The translations under genes and the position numbers were made by a program. The notes beneath the pieces are model-generated. The model was not told the origin of the DNA, searched no databases, and saw only the letters and a list, made by a program, of their open reading frames with translations. Positions 23,413 through 32,377 of a stretch of DNA of 39,495 nt are shown one piece after another; positions within the stretch are counted from its first letter, which is position 1, and every line of letters starts with the position of its first letter. The stretch comes from Candidatus Poribacteria bacterium. Its GTDB lineage: Bacteria; Poribacteria; WGA-4E; WGA-3G. The stretch lies in the NCBI GenBank assembly GCA_003635185.1, contig PYJA01000073.1:1-39495 (forward strand), in the 5' to 3' direction.

Positions 23413-25671
23413 TTACCGATTAAACAGGAAAGAACGGGATGAAATAAGTGCCCAGAGCAGGTCTTCTGTATCATCGCGCCTTGTGGATTTATCAGCAAGA
23501 TGTGTGGTAGCCACTTTGAGTTCCGCTTCGGTGGGATGACGACTCAAGGTCATGAGATACAACTCCGTGACCAATTCTGCTGGTTGTAACTTTTCCCCTG
23601 TCTTCGGTTCAAGTAGCTGGGTAATTGTGCCGTTGCGACTTCTCAGCTTGTCGTTCACATAACCGGAGTTGATGATGTGAAGTGCTTGCGTAAGTGTCGG
23701 TTCAAGCAAGGGGTCTAAGTTCCCCAAGAATTCCCTATCGGAACGACCAAAAAGATTAAGAAAACGTGAATTGAACGGGAGCTCTACTTCAACAGAACGG
23801 AAACCTGTCGGATACCGTCCATATTTCTCTGATGTTCCCGTAACATCATTTAGCACATCCAGCAACACTTGTGCCATTAGAGGCCGTGGCATGAAACGGG
23901 AGAAGAATCTATCGTCTAACTCGTTTGTTTCATTCGGTGTTGCAGAGAGTTGGTAGGTCCGGGAGTTAAGCATCAATTTTATAATATGTTTGGTATCATA
24001 CCCGCTGCGCACAAACTCTTCCGCTAACGCTTCCAAGAGTCCTTCAACACTTGCTGGTGTAGTCGCGCGCATATCGTCAACGGGGTCAACAATCCCTCTA
24101 CCGAAATAGTAACTCCACAAACGGTTGACGGTCGCTTTTGCGAAATACGGATTTGAATCGGAAGTAATCCAATCTGCGAGATGATCTATCGCCTTCGCTC
24201 TATGCGCTTCTGGAAGCGTTTCGCCACCCAGGAATGTCGGTTGTGCAACCTGTCCCCGATTTCCTTGAACAGATTGGTTAATAACGCGACCCGCTGGGTT
24301 GTGATAAACGACCAATTCCTGGTAGATTCCACCACCACGGGTGTTAACCTTGCCCGTGAATGCGGCGAAGTTCCAATAATCATCAGTTGTCCATTCGTCA
24401 AAAGGATGTTTGTGACATCGAGCGCAACTGAGACGAATACCGAGAAATACTTGTGCAGTGGTTTCAGCTCTGCCTGAAGGTTGCCGTTCAATCCGATAAT
24501 AGTTGGTGGGACCGTTTTGATAGGTACTCCCCGTGGCCGTCAATATTTCGTGTACAAACTTATTGTACGGTTTGTTTTCGGCAACGGAATCCTGGATAAA
24601 TTCGTGGAATAGGACAGCAGCGCGTTCGCCGAATTGTCCATTTCCTAATCGCCGTGGATGCACACGTAACATATCTGCCATTTTTAATGTGCGCAAATGA
24701 ACCCATTCGGGGGTTTCTATTAGCGTATCAATCAAGCGGGAACGTTTTTCTGGATCTGAATCAGCGAGGAATTTTCTAACCTCATCGGAAGTGGGTAACT
24801 TTCCGACAGTATCCAGATAGACCCTTCGCATGAATTCAGAGTCAGAAGAGAGTTCAGAGGGACGCACATTCAATTTTTTAAGTTTTGCCGCAACGAATTC
24901 ATCAATGAAATTGTTTGTTAGAATTTCCGGGTACGGTTTCTCATCAGCTTCTCTGGGAACGGTAATGAAAGAGGAGGAGACAACTCCTAAGTACCTTGCT
25001 AAGATAGCAGTCCCACCCCAACGTTCACTTGTTACCAGTCCAGATTCCGTGACAGCGGCAACCGGTTCATCTTTAGATTCATAAACTGCCTGCTTTGTAA
25101 CATCTTCCACTGAGCCGTCAGTAAAACGTGCAAGCACCTTTAGCTGGGTTGTTTCACCCACAGCAGTAAACGCAACTTCACTCGGTTCAATTTCAAGTTT
25201 TTCCAAGCGTGGTTCGTCGGGAGAGAAAGGCGCACCAGCGGCTATCCATCGAAGAATGGTCTCCGCTTCATCAGAGTTAGCACCAAATCTCACACCCCCC
25301 GTATGCGGAATCTGCCCAGTCGGTTTTAGATAAAGGAGACTCTGCTCAGGTTCAAGCAGATTGATACGTCTCCCACGGTTATGATGCACAATCGGTTCAT
25401 AATCACTTTCAGGGTTCAGAGTCAGCAAGGATAGATTTAAACCGCCTTGTCCACCGAATTTTCCGTGGCAGAGTCCTGCGGAACACCCTTGCTTATCAAG
25501 GATAGGTGCGATATCTTTCAGAAAAAGCGGCGCACGTTCTTTTGTTTTGTTATTAAGTTTTACGGTGTCTGTATTTCCCCAACAGGTTGAGGAAGTTAAC
25601 ATGTATGTATATGCAGCAACGGCACATACTATGAGGAGAGGAACTATGCTGTTCCATCTAATGCTTTTCAT
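23413..25671 (-). CDS. Exported cytochrome-like DUF1549/DUF1553 protein with BIG2 domain
   Basis: The 752-aa protein starts at ATG 25671, set by aaggagat 7 bp upstream; a frame start at 25704 is less likely. A signal peptide (about 1-30) is followed by a PSCyt1-like region with a C-x4-C-H heme-type motif (Cys63-Cys68-His69), a BIG2 Ig-like segment (about 155-240), DUF1549 (about 255-435) containing CARCH (416-420), and DUF1553 (about 500-740). The family is typical of Planctomycetes and Poribacteria and is usually paired with a DUF1501 protein; none is adjacent here. The function is unproved; heme binding at one or both motifs is plausible. Confidence 0.92.
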   Translation of the reverse strand: MKSIRWNSIVPLLIVCAVAAYTYMLTSSTCWGNTDTVKLNNKTKERAPLFLKDIAPILDKQGCSAGLCHGKFGGQGGLNLSLLTLNPESDYEPIVHHNRGRRINLLEPEQSLLYLKPTGQIPHTGGVRFGANSDEAETILRWIAAGAPFSPDEPRLEKLEIEPSEVAFTAVGETTQLKVLARFTDGSVEDVTKQAVYESKDEPVAAVTESGLVTSERWGGTAILARYLGVVSSSFITVPREADEKPYPEILTNNFIDEFVAAKLKKLNVRPSELSSDSEFMRRVYLDTVGKLPTSDEVRKFLADSDPEKRSRLIDTLIETPEWVHLRTLKMADMLRVHPRRLGNGQFGERAAVLFHEFIQDSVAENKPYNKFVHEILTATGSTYQNGPTNYYRIERQPSGRAETTAQVFLGIRLSCARCHKHPFDEWTTDDYWNFAAFTGKVNTRGGGIYQELVVYHNPAGRVINQSVQGNRGQVAQPTFLGGETLPEAHRAKAIDHLADWITSDSNPYFAKATVNRLWSYYFGRGIVDPVDDMRATTPASVEGLLEALAEEFVRSGYDTKHIIKLMLNSRTYQLSATPNETNELDDRFFSRFMPRPLMAQVLLDVLNDVTGTSEKYGRYPTGFRSVEVELPFNSRFLNLFGRSDREFLGNLDPLLEPTLTQALHIINSGYVNDKLRSRNGTITQLLEPKTGEKLQPAELVTELYLMTLSRHPTEAELKVATTHLADKSTRRDDTEDLLWALISSRSFLFNR

Positions 25672-25823
25672 GTCATATCTCCTTACCTTAAACAAGGAAT
25701 TCATGTGATGTTGTGATCGCCATCTTGAATGAAGTTAGGTGGTGCTTCGGGCATCCAACATTATAATTTTACACTACTACAAGGTAATTTGTCAACCTTT
25801 TCTATTAAAAATATTTCTAAAAG

Positions 25824-28247
25824 TTACACAAATACCTCGGAAAAAACTTCGTCCATATTTTCAACAAAGAGGAATGCAAGCCCTTCTTGGATATCCTCTG
25901 GAATTTCAACAAAATCTTTTTGATTGCCTTGTGGCACAATAACTTTCTTAATACCTGCCTGTTTGGCGGCGAGGATTTTTTCCTTTACGCCCCCGATGGG
26001 CAGTACTCTACCTCTTAGCGTCAATTCGCCTGTCATGGCTACTTCTGGGTTAATACCCTGTTTCATAGCGATGGAAGCGAGGGCAATGGCAATTGTGATA
26101 CCCGCTGAGGGTCCATCTTTTGGAATACTTCCCGCAGGTACATGAATATGAATATCTTCCTGGAGCGCAAGTGTGTCAAATTTTAGGGCAGATGCTTGGG
26201 ATTTGACATAAGTGAGTGCGGTCTGCGCTGATTCCTGCATCACATCCCCTATCTGTCCAGTGACAAGAAGTTCTCCTTTTCCACTCTGCTTTTGGGAGGC
26301 AGTTGCTTCAACAAAGAGAATTTCACCCCCTGCAGGCGTAATAGAGAGCCCGGTAGCAACACCGACATCAGCCGTTCTACCTGCAATTTCGGAATCGAAC
26401 TTCTGAGGACCGAGATAATTCGGTATTTCCTTGACACCGATCTTGGTGCGGTTAGTCTGCCCTTCTGCTACGCGGCGCGCGGATTTTCGGCACAGCGTGC
26501 CAAGTTCGCGCTCCAAATTCCGAACACCCGCCTCGCGTGTATATTCTTTCACCACTTTTCCGATTGCTGCATCGGAGATACTCAATTGTTTCTTCGAAAT
26601 GCCGTTTTCCTTTAGTTGGCGCGGAATCAGATACTGTTTCGCAATCTGCTTCTTCTCGTTTGAAGTATAGCCGGGTAACTCAATCGTTTCCATTCGATCA
26701 CGAAGTGGCGGCGGAATTGTGTAAATCTGGTTTGCCGTTGTGATGAACATTATCTGTGACAGATCAAATGGGACATCTAAATAGTTATCAGTAAATGCGT
26801 GGTTTTGTTCAGGGTCAAGCACTTCAAGCAGGGCAGCTGCTGGATCACCCCGAAAATCGGAACCGAGTTTGTCTATTTCGTCAAGCATAAAAACAGGATT
26901 ATTAGATTCTGCATGCCGTATCCCTTTAATAATACGGCCGGGCATTGAACCGATATAGGTCCGGCGATGTCCACGGATTTCGGCTTCGTCGTGCATACCC
27001 CCCAGGGAGATACGGGCAAATTTTCTACCAATAGCGCGGGCAATAGATTTACCGAGAGATGTTTTTCCTACCCCTGGTGGACCTACGAAGCAAAAGATAG
27101 GTCCCTTCATGTCAGATTTGAGAATCCTCACTGCAAGATGTTCAACAATACGTTCTTTGACTTTCGTTAAATTGTAGTGATCCTCATTGAGTATTTTCAT
27201 CGCCTTTGTCAGATTAATAGAGTCTTTTGTGTGAACTGACCACGGTAAGTTGAGGAGCCAATCTAAATAATTCCGTGAGACGGTGGATTCCGGAGAATAG
27301 GACTGCATTTTGGAAAGACGATTAAGTTCTTTGGTAGCCGCTTTGTGTGCTTTTGGTGGTAAATTGGCATCTTTCAATTGTTGATGCATTTCGTCAACAT
27401 CAGAAGCTAAATCATCTGACTCACCGAGTTCCGTTTGAATTGCTTTGAGTTGCTCACGGAGAAAGTATTCACGTTGTCCTTTATTGATAACGGCTTGCGC
27501 GTTGGACTGAATTTTGCTTTCCAACTCATGCAGGTCGACCTCTCTTGCAAGGATAACAGCAAGTTTATTAAGCCGATCCGGAATAGAGACTGCCTCCAGC
27601 ACTTGTTGCTTTTCTTGAGGTTTGAGGTCTAAGACAGCGGCAATATAATCGGCTAACCGTCCAGGTTCATCAATGTTTTTGGCCATGATGCCATGTTCTT
27701 CTTGATAACGTGAGGAAAGGTGGACAATGCGCTGAAACATTTCATCCGTGCTGCGGACAAGTGCCTCAATTTCTAAATCATCTTCAATGTCTTGTTCAAA
27801 ATCCTCTTCATCTTCCAAAAGGCGGACACGTGCTTTCAAAAACGGTTCATTGTGTAGGATTTCCTCAATTTGAACCCGTGCGCGACCGTTGGCGAGAAAA
27901 AGTACATCTTCATCATCCTTTTTCGCGCGAAGAATATGAATTAAGCTACCGATAGGGCTTAATTCTTCCAGAGTCATATCTTTGACTGCGCGCGGGTCTA
28001 TATCCAGGCTACGCCCCGAATTAGTTTGGAAAATACAGAGCACCCGCTCACCGTTTAGCATCGCATCATCAACAGCATCCATTACCATCTTTCCTGAAAG
28101 CGCAACATGATGCGGCGGAAAAGGTGGCACCGGTGGCATATAAGGAAAGATGACAAGATCATTCACCGGTAGTATGGGTAGTTCCGCTGTTTCTAATATT
28201 TCTTCAGAATCTTCATGTTCTGTAATAGATTCGTGTTCGTTTTCCAT
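25824..28247 (-). CDS. lon: ATP-dependent Lon protease
   Basis: Lon degrades misfolded and regulatory proteins in the cytosol. The 807-aa product has all parts: an N-terminal substrate domain (about 20-225), coiled-coil middle, AAA+ module with Walker A GPPGVGKT (389-396), Walker B VFMLDEIDK and Arg finger region, and C-terminal protease domain with the Ser714-Lys755 dyad (KDGPSAG and GGVKEK). The N-terminus has a short acidic extension. SD aaggag lies 11 bp before the ATG. It is 72 bp downstream of the CapA-like gene on the same strand, so co-transcription is possible. Confidence 0.98.
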   Translation of the reverse strand: MENEHESITEHEDSEEILETAELPILPVNDLVIFPYMPPVPPFPPHHVALSGKMVMDAVDDAMLNGERVLCIFQTNSGRSLDIDPRAVKDMTLEELSPIGSLIHILRAKKDDEDVLFLANGRARVQIEEILHNEPFLKARVRLLEDEEDFEQDIEDDLEIEALVRSTDEMFQRIVHLSSRYQEEHGIMAKNIDEPGRLADYIAAVLDLKPQEKQQVLEAVSIPDRLNKLAVILAREVDLHELESKIQSNAQAVINKGQREYFLREQLKAIQTELGESDDLASDVDEMHQQLKDANLPPKAHKAATKELNRLSKMQSYSPESTVSRNYLDWLLNLPWSVHTKDSINLTKAMKILNEDHYNLTKVKERIVEHLAVRILKSDMKGPIFCFVGPPGVGKTSLGKSIARAIGRKFARISLGGMHDEAEIRGHRRTYIGSMPGRIIKGIRHAESNNPVFMLDEIDKLGSDFRGDPAAALLEVLDPEQNHAFTDNYLDVPFDLSQIMFITTANQIYTIPPPLRDRMETIELPGYTSNEKKQIAKQYLIPRQLKENGISKKQLSISDAAIGKVVKEYTREAGVRNLERELGTLCRKSARRVAEGQTNRTKIGVKEIPNYLGPQKFDSEIAGRTADVGVATGLSITPAGGEILFVEATASQKQSGKGELLVTGQIGDVMQESAQTALTYVKSQASALKFDTLALQEDIHIHVPAGSIPKDGPSAGITIAIALASIAMKQGINPEVAMTGELTLRGRVLPIGGVKEKILAAKQAGIKKVIVPQGNQKDFVEIPEDIQEGLAFLFVENMDEVFSEVFV

Positions 28248-28319
28248 TGCTATTTTTTCTCCTTTTCATATTTTTCAGGGCATCGCTAACTGCTTCGGAT
28301 AGTTCGTTATTCAAACGGT

Positions 28320-29447
28320 TCACTGGGATTTGTGGACGTTGCTAATCCACCCGCGTTCTCCTTCAATGATTACCTCTGTTTTGAGTGCAGCGCACCGTTT
28401 CTGATACTCTTGCAAGGTCTCTATGGCAGATTCTTCCAAATTTTTATCAGCATCCTCCGCGGTAGAACCTTTGGCTTTGAGAAGAATTGGCTGAGGAATT
28501 GACTTGTCCAATTTATCTACCAAAATCGGAATCAATTCAATAGATTTGAGTGTTCCTTCTACAAACGTCACTTTCGGAATTACTGTGCGCGCATACTGTA
28601 ATGAATAGGTGTCATAGATGAAGTCTGCAAGGCTATATACAATCGGTTTCCCTTTGTAGAGTTCAATACCGCCGAGTGTATGGAGTTGTTGACACAAAAC
28701 CAGATCGGCACCAGCATTGATAAGTGCATGCGCAAAGATACGTTGCCGTCCGATACTTGCTTGTTGTGTCGTAGGTTCTACATCCCTTTTCCCCCAATGT
28801 AACCAAACGATGACAAGTTCTGCAGCACTGTCTACCTCTTGAACAGCACGGACCATTTGGCTATACGCAGCAGCAGCGACACGGTCTAACGATGCTATAT
28901 TGAATTCATTCCCGCGCAAATAAGCGAACATGGCAATTTTTTTAGTGTTAACTTCTAACCATGCAGGTGCATTTGCTGCAGCGGGTGACTTTCCCACCCC
29001 CATATATTTAACGTTATACCATTCCAAATTGGTTACCGTATCTTCAAGTGCTTCAATTCCAAAATCCAGGATGTGCGGTGTTGCTAATGAAACTGCATCA
29101 AACCCTGCATTTGCGAGTGCGCGTGCAAGTCCGGGAGCAGCGCGAAAACGTGGATCTCGACTTGGATCCGGCTCTCCCCTGTCCGAAATACTGGTGTTTA
29201 ACGATGCTGTGGCAACATCCGCTGCTTGAATAATAGATGCTATCCCCTCAAAAAATGCACCTGCACCCTGCCGTTCAATGAATGGTGTCAAGTTGCTTCC
29301 TATTGTTATATCGCCTACGGCAACGATAGAAATCTCTTCGGTGTCCAATTTTGATGTAGGTGCTGCTTTTGGTGTAGGTGCTGCTAATGTAATGCTACAC
29401 GGTATAAGCAGAAACAGAAAAATGAGAAAATATGTTGTGGTTTTCAT
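28320..29447 (-). CDS. CapA/PGA_cap-like exported metallophosphatase-fold protein, altered active site
   Basis: The 375-aa product has a signal peptide (about 1-22) and a PGA_cap fold related to CapA of poly-gamma-glutamate synthesis: VAVGDITIG near the start, TPHILDFGIEAL, VIVWLHWGK and KPIVYSLADFIYDTY. Two usual active-site signatures are changed: the NNHxxD motif reads ATPHILD, and the GHHPH motif reads CQQLHTLGG. Metal-dependent hydrolysis may be lost or altered. The start overlaps the stop of the upstream coiled-coil gene as ATGA, which implies coupled translation. No capB or capC is nearby, so a capsule role is not supported. Confidence 0.88.
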   Translation of the reverse strand: MKTTTYFLIFLFLLIPCSITLAAPTPKAAPTSKLDTEEISIVAVGDITIGSNLTPFIERQGAGAFFEGIASIIQAADVATASLNTSISDRGEPDPSRDPRFRAAPGLARALANAGFDAVSLATPHILDFGIEALEDTVTNLEWYNVKYMGVGKSPAAANAPAWLEVNTKKIAMFAYLRGNEFNIASLDRVAAAAYSQMVRAVQEVDSAAELVIVWLHWGKRDVEPTTQQASIGRQRIFAHALINAGADLVLCQQLHTLGGIELYKGKPIVYSLADFIYDTYSLQYARTVIPKVTFVEGTLKSIELIPILVDKLDKSIPQPILLKAKGSTAEDADKNLEESAIETLQEYQKRCAALKTEVIIEGERGWISNVHKSQ

Positions 29448-29914
29448 GATTCTTTTTTTAGCTGTGTGCCGATCGCTATCAACGTATCGGCAAGCGTTTG
29501 TCTGTCTGACTGTCCGGTATTTTGGAGTTTTTGCGTTTCCGTTCGAAGATCATCAATTTGCACCTGAAAGTCGGTTGCAAACTCATTGATAAGCACGGAC
29601 AACTTCTCAAGGTCGTTTTCACTACGGCTAATAAGTTCGTCAATACGATTATCAACGCGTTGTACAATATTATCCGGTATATTTCCGTATTGCGCTTTAA
29701 CTGCCGCAATTTCCTTCAACAACCGCGTTTCGACTTCAACAATATTCTGTTGGACAATTTCAAGTTCTTGGGTCAATTTTTCAAGTTTTTCATTATAATC
29801 ACGGAATTCATCTCCAAAGATACTCTCTCTGAGATAGGTTTCTAAGTTTTGCGGTTTTGCCTGTTGTGATTCTTCTGTCCCTTCAACTACAGGTGGTTGC
29901 TGTGTCTCTTTCAT
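29444..29914 (-). CDS. Coiled-coil protein of unknown function
   Basis: The 156-aa product is mostly alpha-helical with heptad patterns, for example YNEKLEKLTQELEIVQQNI and RSENDLEKLSVLINEFATDF. It has no signal peptide or membrane segment. ATG 29914 is chosen over 29932 because gaaggaga lies about 8 bp upstream. It overlaps the CapA-like gene by four bases. A structural or scaffold role is all that can be inferred. Confidence 0.8.
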   Translation of the reverse strand: MKETQQPPVVEGTEESQQAKPQNLETYLRESIFGDEFRDYNEKLEKLTQELEIVQQNIVEVETRLLKEIAAVKAQYGNIPDNIVQRVDNRIDELISRSENDLEKLSVLINEFATDFQVQIDDLRTETQKLQNTGQSDRQTLADTLIAIGTQLKKES

Positions 29915-29998
29915 TAAATATCTCCTTCGCAAATCTTAGTATTTTACATCATACATCTTATCTGATATAGCTTGAAGTAAACTTACGGACTAAACGCA

Positions 29999-31081
29999 TT
30001 ATGGATAGTTGTACAAATTCTCTGGCGTTTGGTCCTCTTGTTGAAGGTCTAATAGCACTGTGGCAGCCTCGCTTTGCTTTACAGGTTCATTTTCTACTGT
30101 GGTGCGGCTTGCATTAAATTCGCGGAGGATACAGTTGACAATTTCCTCGCTATATGCTTCCGCTGAAACTTGCCTCTGATTTGCCTCCCACGCCATTCGT
30201 GCTACTGCTTCAAAGTACTCTGCATGTTTATATGCCTCTAAAACGTCTGTTCCCCGTGAAAAAGTGCCGTGTCCAATCCAGTAAAGGATATGGCGCATTG
30301 GTTCGGAGCCATTTTCAAAAAGCCGTAAACTCTCATAAGATAACTCCGGTATTCCCGGTACCCGTTCCTGAACGAATCCTATTCCGCCAGATGCATCATA
30401 AATGATTGGTGTTTCCGGTTCGTACCCCTTAAGAAAACTATAAAAACGATCTGGATGACCGTGTTCTGTCCGTGAGATTAGGTTTAGAAACTTCGGTTGT
30501 AAGTGGACTAATGCTTGAAATCCGTGTTTTTCAAGTTGCTCAAAAATTAGGAGATAATGGAACATCTCGCTTGTTGGCACACAAGAATGTGTGGCATTCT
30601 CTGATTCTGTAGAATTACCTATCTCAGCCTGTGGCTGTGTGCCAAAACGCATTCGATAATGCGTTCCATCCGGCTCTACCTCAATAACCGTGACATTTAG
30701 TGCTGGATGTTCTATACCTATCATGTCCAACCGTGAACCTGATTTGGTCAAAAGCACATGTCTACCCGCTAACTCTTTCACGACAATCGCGGCAGGTAAT
30801 GTGTACCGCGGTGCCTCATCATAAGGGATAAGGCATTTCGCATCTACCGGTTCTGATAGAATCACGCCCATATTACCTGCCGAAGCCCATAAGTAGTCGT
30901 GGGTATGTGCATGCGCCCCTACCCATCCCATTTGCCCAATGCATGTGCCTAATTCACTATCAGGTGAAATAGGATGGAGCCCTGGTTGATAACCTCTTGC
31001 ACACCACTGTCGGTATAGATAACTGTGTGCAGGTGGCGGCTGATAATGTGTGAGATACGGATTAGCTAATGTTAAATCCAC
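29999..31081 (-). CDS. Class II aldolase/adducin-like protein
   Basis: The 360-aa protein shows the family pattern: WASAGNMG (S-x-GN, 66-72), LLTKSGSRLDMIG (110-122), VPTSEMFHYLLIF (PTSE, 169-172), LVHLQP (His193) and WIGHGTFSRG (His271). The family cleaves or epimerises sugar phosphates using a metal held by three histidines. Here the usual HxH pair is HxQ (Gln195), so metal binding or activity may differ. An unusual N-terminal 60 residues includes GAHAHTHDYLW, which could offer other ligands. Translation starts at GTG. It lies 84 bp upstream of the coiled-coil gene on the same strand. Substrate unknown. Confidence 0.75.
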   Translation of the reverse strand: MDLTLANPYLTHYQPPPAHSYLYRQWCARGYQPGLHPISPDSELGTCIGQMGWVGAHAHTHDYLWASAGNMGVILSEPVDAKCLIPYDEAPRYTLPAAIVVKELAGRHVLLTKSGSRLDMIGIEHPALNVTVIEVEPDGTHYRMRFGTQPQAEIGNSTESENATHSCVPTSEMFHYLLIFEQLEKHGFQALVHLQPKFLNLISRTEHGHPDRFYSFLKGYEPETPIIYDASGGIGFVQERVPGIPELSYESLRLFENGSEPMRHILYWIGHGTFSRGTDVLEAYKHAEYFEAVARMAWEANQRQVSAEAYSEEIVNCILREFNASRTTVENEPVKQSEAATVLLDLQQEDQTPENLYNYP

Positions 31082-31252
31082 TTGTGCCTTTTTACTATAT
31101 TTTTCTATTCCAAATACTTTATTTTAAAATATACCATGTTTTCTGTGGCTTTGGCAAGTTAAATCGTTGAATTATCAAAAACCCTGTTGTTGATTGCCGG
31201 TCGTGCCCCAAAGAAAATTGAGAAAACTAAATGGCCTGCTGTTCTAAAATTG

Positions 31253-31282
31253 TTGAAATCAGTTCGGTAATTAAGGTATACT
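31253..31282 (+). promoter_or_regulatory. Possible sigma70 promoter of the first outer-membrane gene
   Basis: TTGAAA (31253-31258) and TATACT (31277-31282) are 18 bp apart, giving a leader of about 165 bases. No sigma54 site was found in this 375-bp gap, and nothing else was seen in it. Confidence 0.45.
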
Positions 31283-31456
31283 AATTATTGGAATAACGAT
31301 GTGAAGAACTCTTAGATTGATGAAGAGTGATTGATTAAGAGTTAAAATAAACTTTGAACAACTTTTTCTTTCAATGAATGGTTTCTTGCTTCATATTTTT
31401 TTGTAGAAGCAAGGAGCAAAGGACATAATTTATTTCAAAAACTTAAGGAGACTTTT

Positions 31457-32194
31457 ATGAAGTTCAAAACATTACAGTTAACCTTTATCTTATTATTAAC
31501 GGTATCTATAATTTGCGTAGTCTCCCCTTCCGCTGTCTTTGCAGACGCACATGAGTCTGAGGGGGAAATGGCACCTGAAGCCGAAATGGCAGCAGAAAAA
31601 CCGGGTGTGTCAGGATGGTTTCAAGTTGACGTTGATAGTTTAGGCACCTATTTCTTGGTTGGTGCCAACCATCCGATCGGAGGTGAAGGTGTCTCAATCG
31701 CTTCTAATATCTATGTAAATGATCATCTCGGTGAATTTGACCTGGGTGTCTCATTGCCCGCAGTGAAAACGGAAAGTGTATCGCTTGATCTGGTGCCTAT
31801 GCTCGGTATTGGGTTTGACTACACTGGAGCGGATGGACCCGATGCACTTTTTCCGCAATTCTTTGCTTTTTTGACCGCACCTAACATCTACTTTTTCCAT
31901 TGGACAATCGGGACAGTTTCTACCATATTTGATGATACTGCTACCAATGAACTTTACAACCGCAGTTTTCTCACCTATTCGCTGAATGATACCATCGCGA
32001 TAGGTCCCCAAGTTGAATCAGTTTTCGTTTTTGCCGATGAGCTGGATAAACCTCTAAAACTAAATTTTGGAGGACGCATTAACATCGGTTACGGTAAGGC
32101 TAATATACTTGGTTTATATATCGGGTATGAAACGAAAAAAGCTGAAGGGGAAACTGGGCTTACTGGTAGAATGAATTTTACCCGTTTCTGGTAG
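31457..32194 (+). CDS. Putative outer-membrane beta-barrel protein (paralogue 1)
   Basis: The 245-aa product has a signal peptide with predicted cleavage VFA|DAHE after residue 29. An acidic stretch (about 30-50) follows, then alternating amphipathic strands (for example SVSLDLVPMLGIGFDY) and a terminal aromatic strand ending NFTRFW. A C-terminal Trp or Phe is the usual recognition signal for outer-membrane insertion. It is clearly paralogous to the protein at 34115 (shared SGWF, DSLGT, GEFDLG, GIGFDY, AIGPQVE, TGLTGRM). SD aaggag. Its linkage to ammonium transporters suggests a channel or binding role in nitrogen uptake, which is inference. Confidence 0.75.
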   Translation: MKFKTLQLTFILLLTVSIICVVSPSAVFADAHESEGEMAPEAEMAAEKPGVSGWFQVDVDSLGTYFLVGANHPIGGEGVSIASNIYVNDHLGEFDLGVSLPAVKTESVSLDLVPMLGIGFDYTGADGPDALFPQFFAFLTAPNIYFFHWTIGTVSTIFDDTATNELYNRSFLTYSLNDTIAIGPQVESVFVFADELDKPLKLNFGGRINIGYGKANILGLYIGYETKKAEGETGLTGRMNFTRFW

Positions 32195-32204
32195 CATAAA
32201 TTCA

Positions 32205-32339
32205 ATCAGGACTTACGCATTCCCCCTTGATAAGGGGGGCAGGGGGTTAAATTGTCCAATATTTCAGTGTTTTTAGTCTTTTTAACCCCCTAAATCCCCC
32301 TTATCAAGGGGACTTTAAGAGAAACTGCGTAAGTCCTGT
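32205..32339. repeat. 135-bp palindromic miniature element (family C), intact
   Basis: The ends caggacttacgca and tgcgtaagtcctg are inverted repeats. The inner parts ttgataaggggggcaggggg and ccccctaaatcccccttatc also pair. It sits between convergent genes and could fold into a large hairpin that stops transcription both ways. A second, disrupted copy lies at 39121-39449 and a fragment at 11995. Confidence 0.85.
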
Positions 32340-32341
32340 TC

Positions 32342-32377
32342 AATAAAGGCGCGGTTACGTGCCGCGCCTGCTTTATT
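32342..32377 (-). terminator. Hairpin overlapping the end of the glycosyltransferase gene
   Basis: AATAAAGGCGCGG (32342-32354) pairs with CCGCGCC (32362-32368) and CTTTATT (32371-32377), with a two-base bulge. It overlaps the stop codon of the minus-strand gene. No long T-run follows. Confidence 0.6.

Noticed and set aside
24181..24491. Overlapping ORFs on both strands inside the DUF1549/1553 gene
   Set aside because: They are out-of-frame shadows with no RBS or recognisable domains.
28320..29447. Assignment as capsule poly-gamma-glutamate synthase CapA
   Set aside because: No capB or capC nearby and key motifs are changed; only the fold family is supported.
31153..31175. ttggcaagttaaatcg considered as a sigma54 site for the first outer-membrane gene
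   Set aside because: The -24 part is good but the -12 part reads ATCG instead of TTGC.
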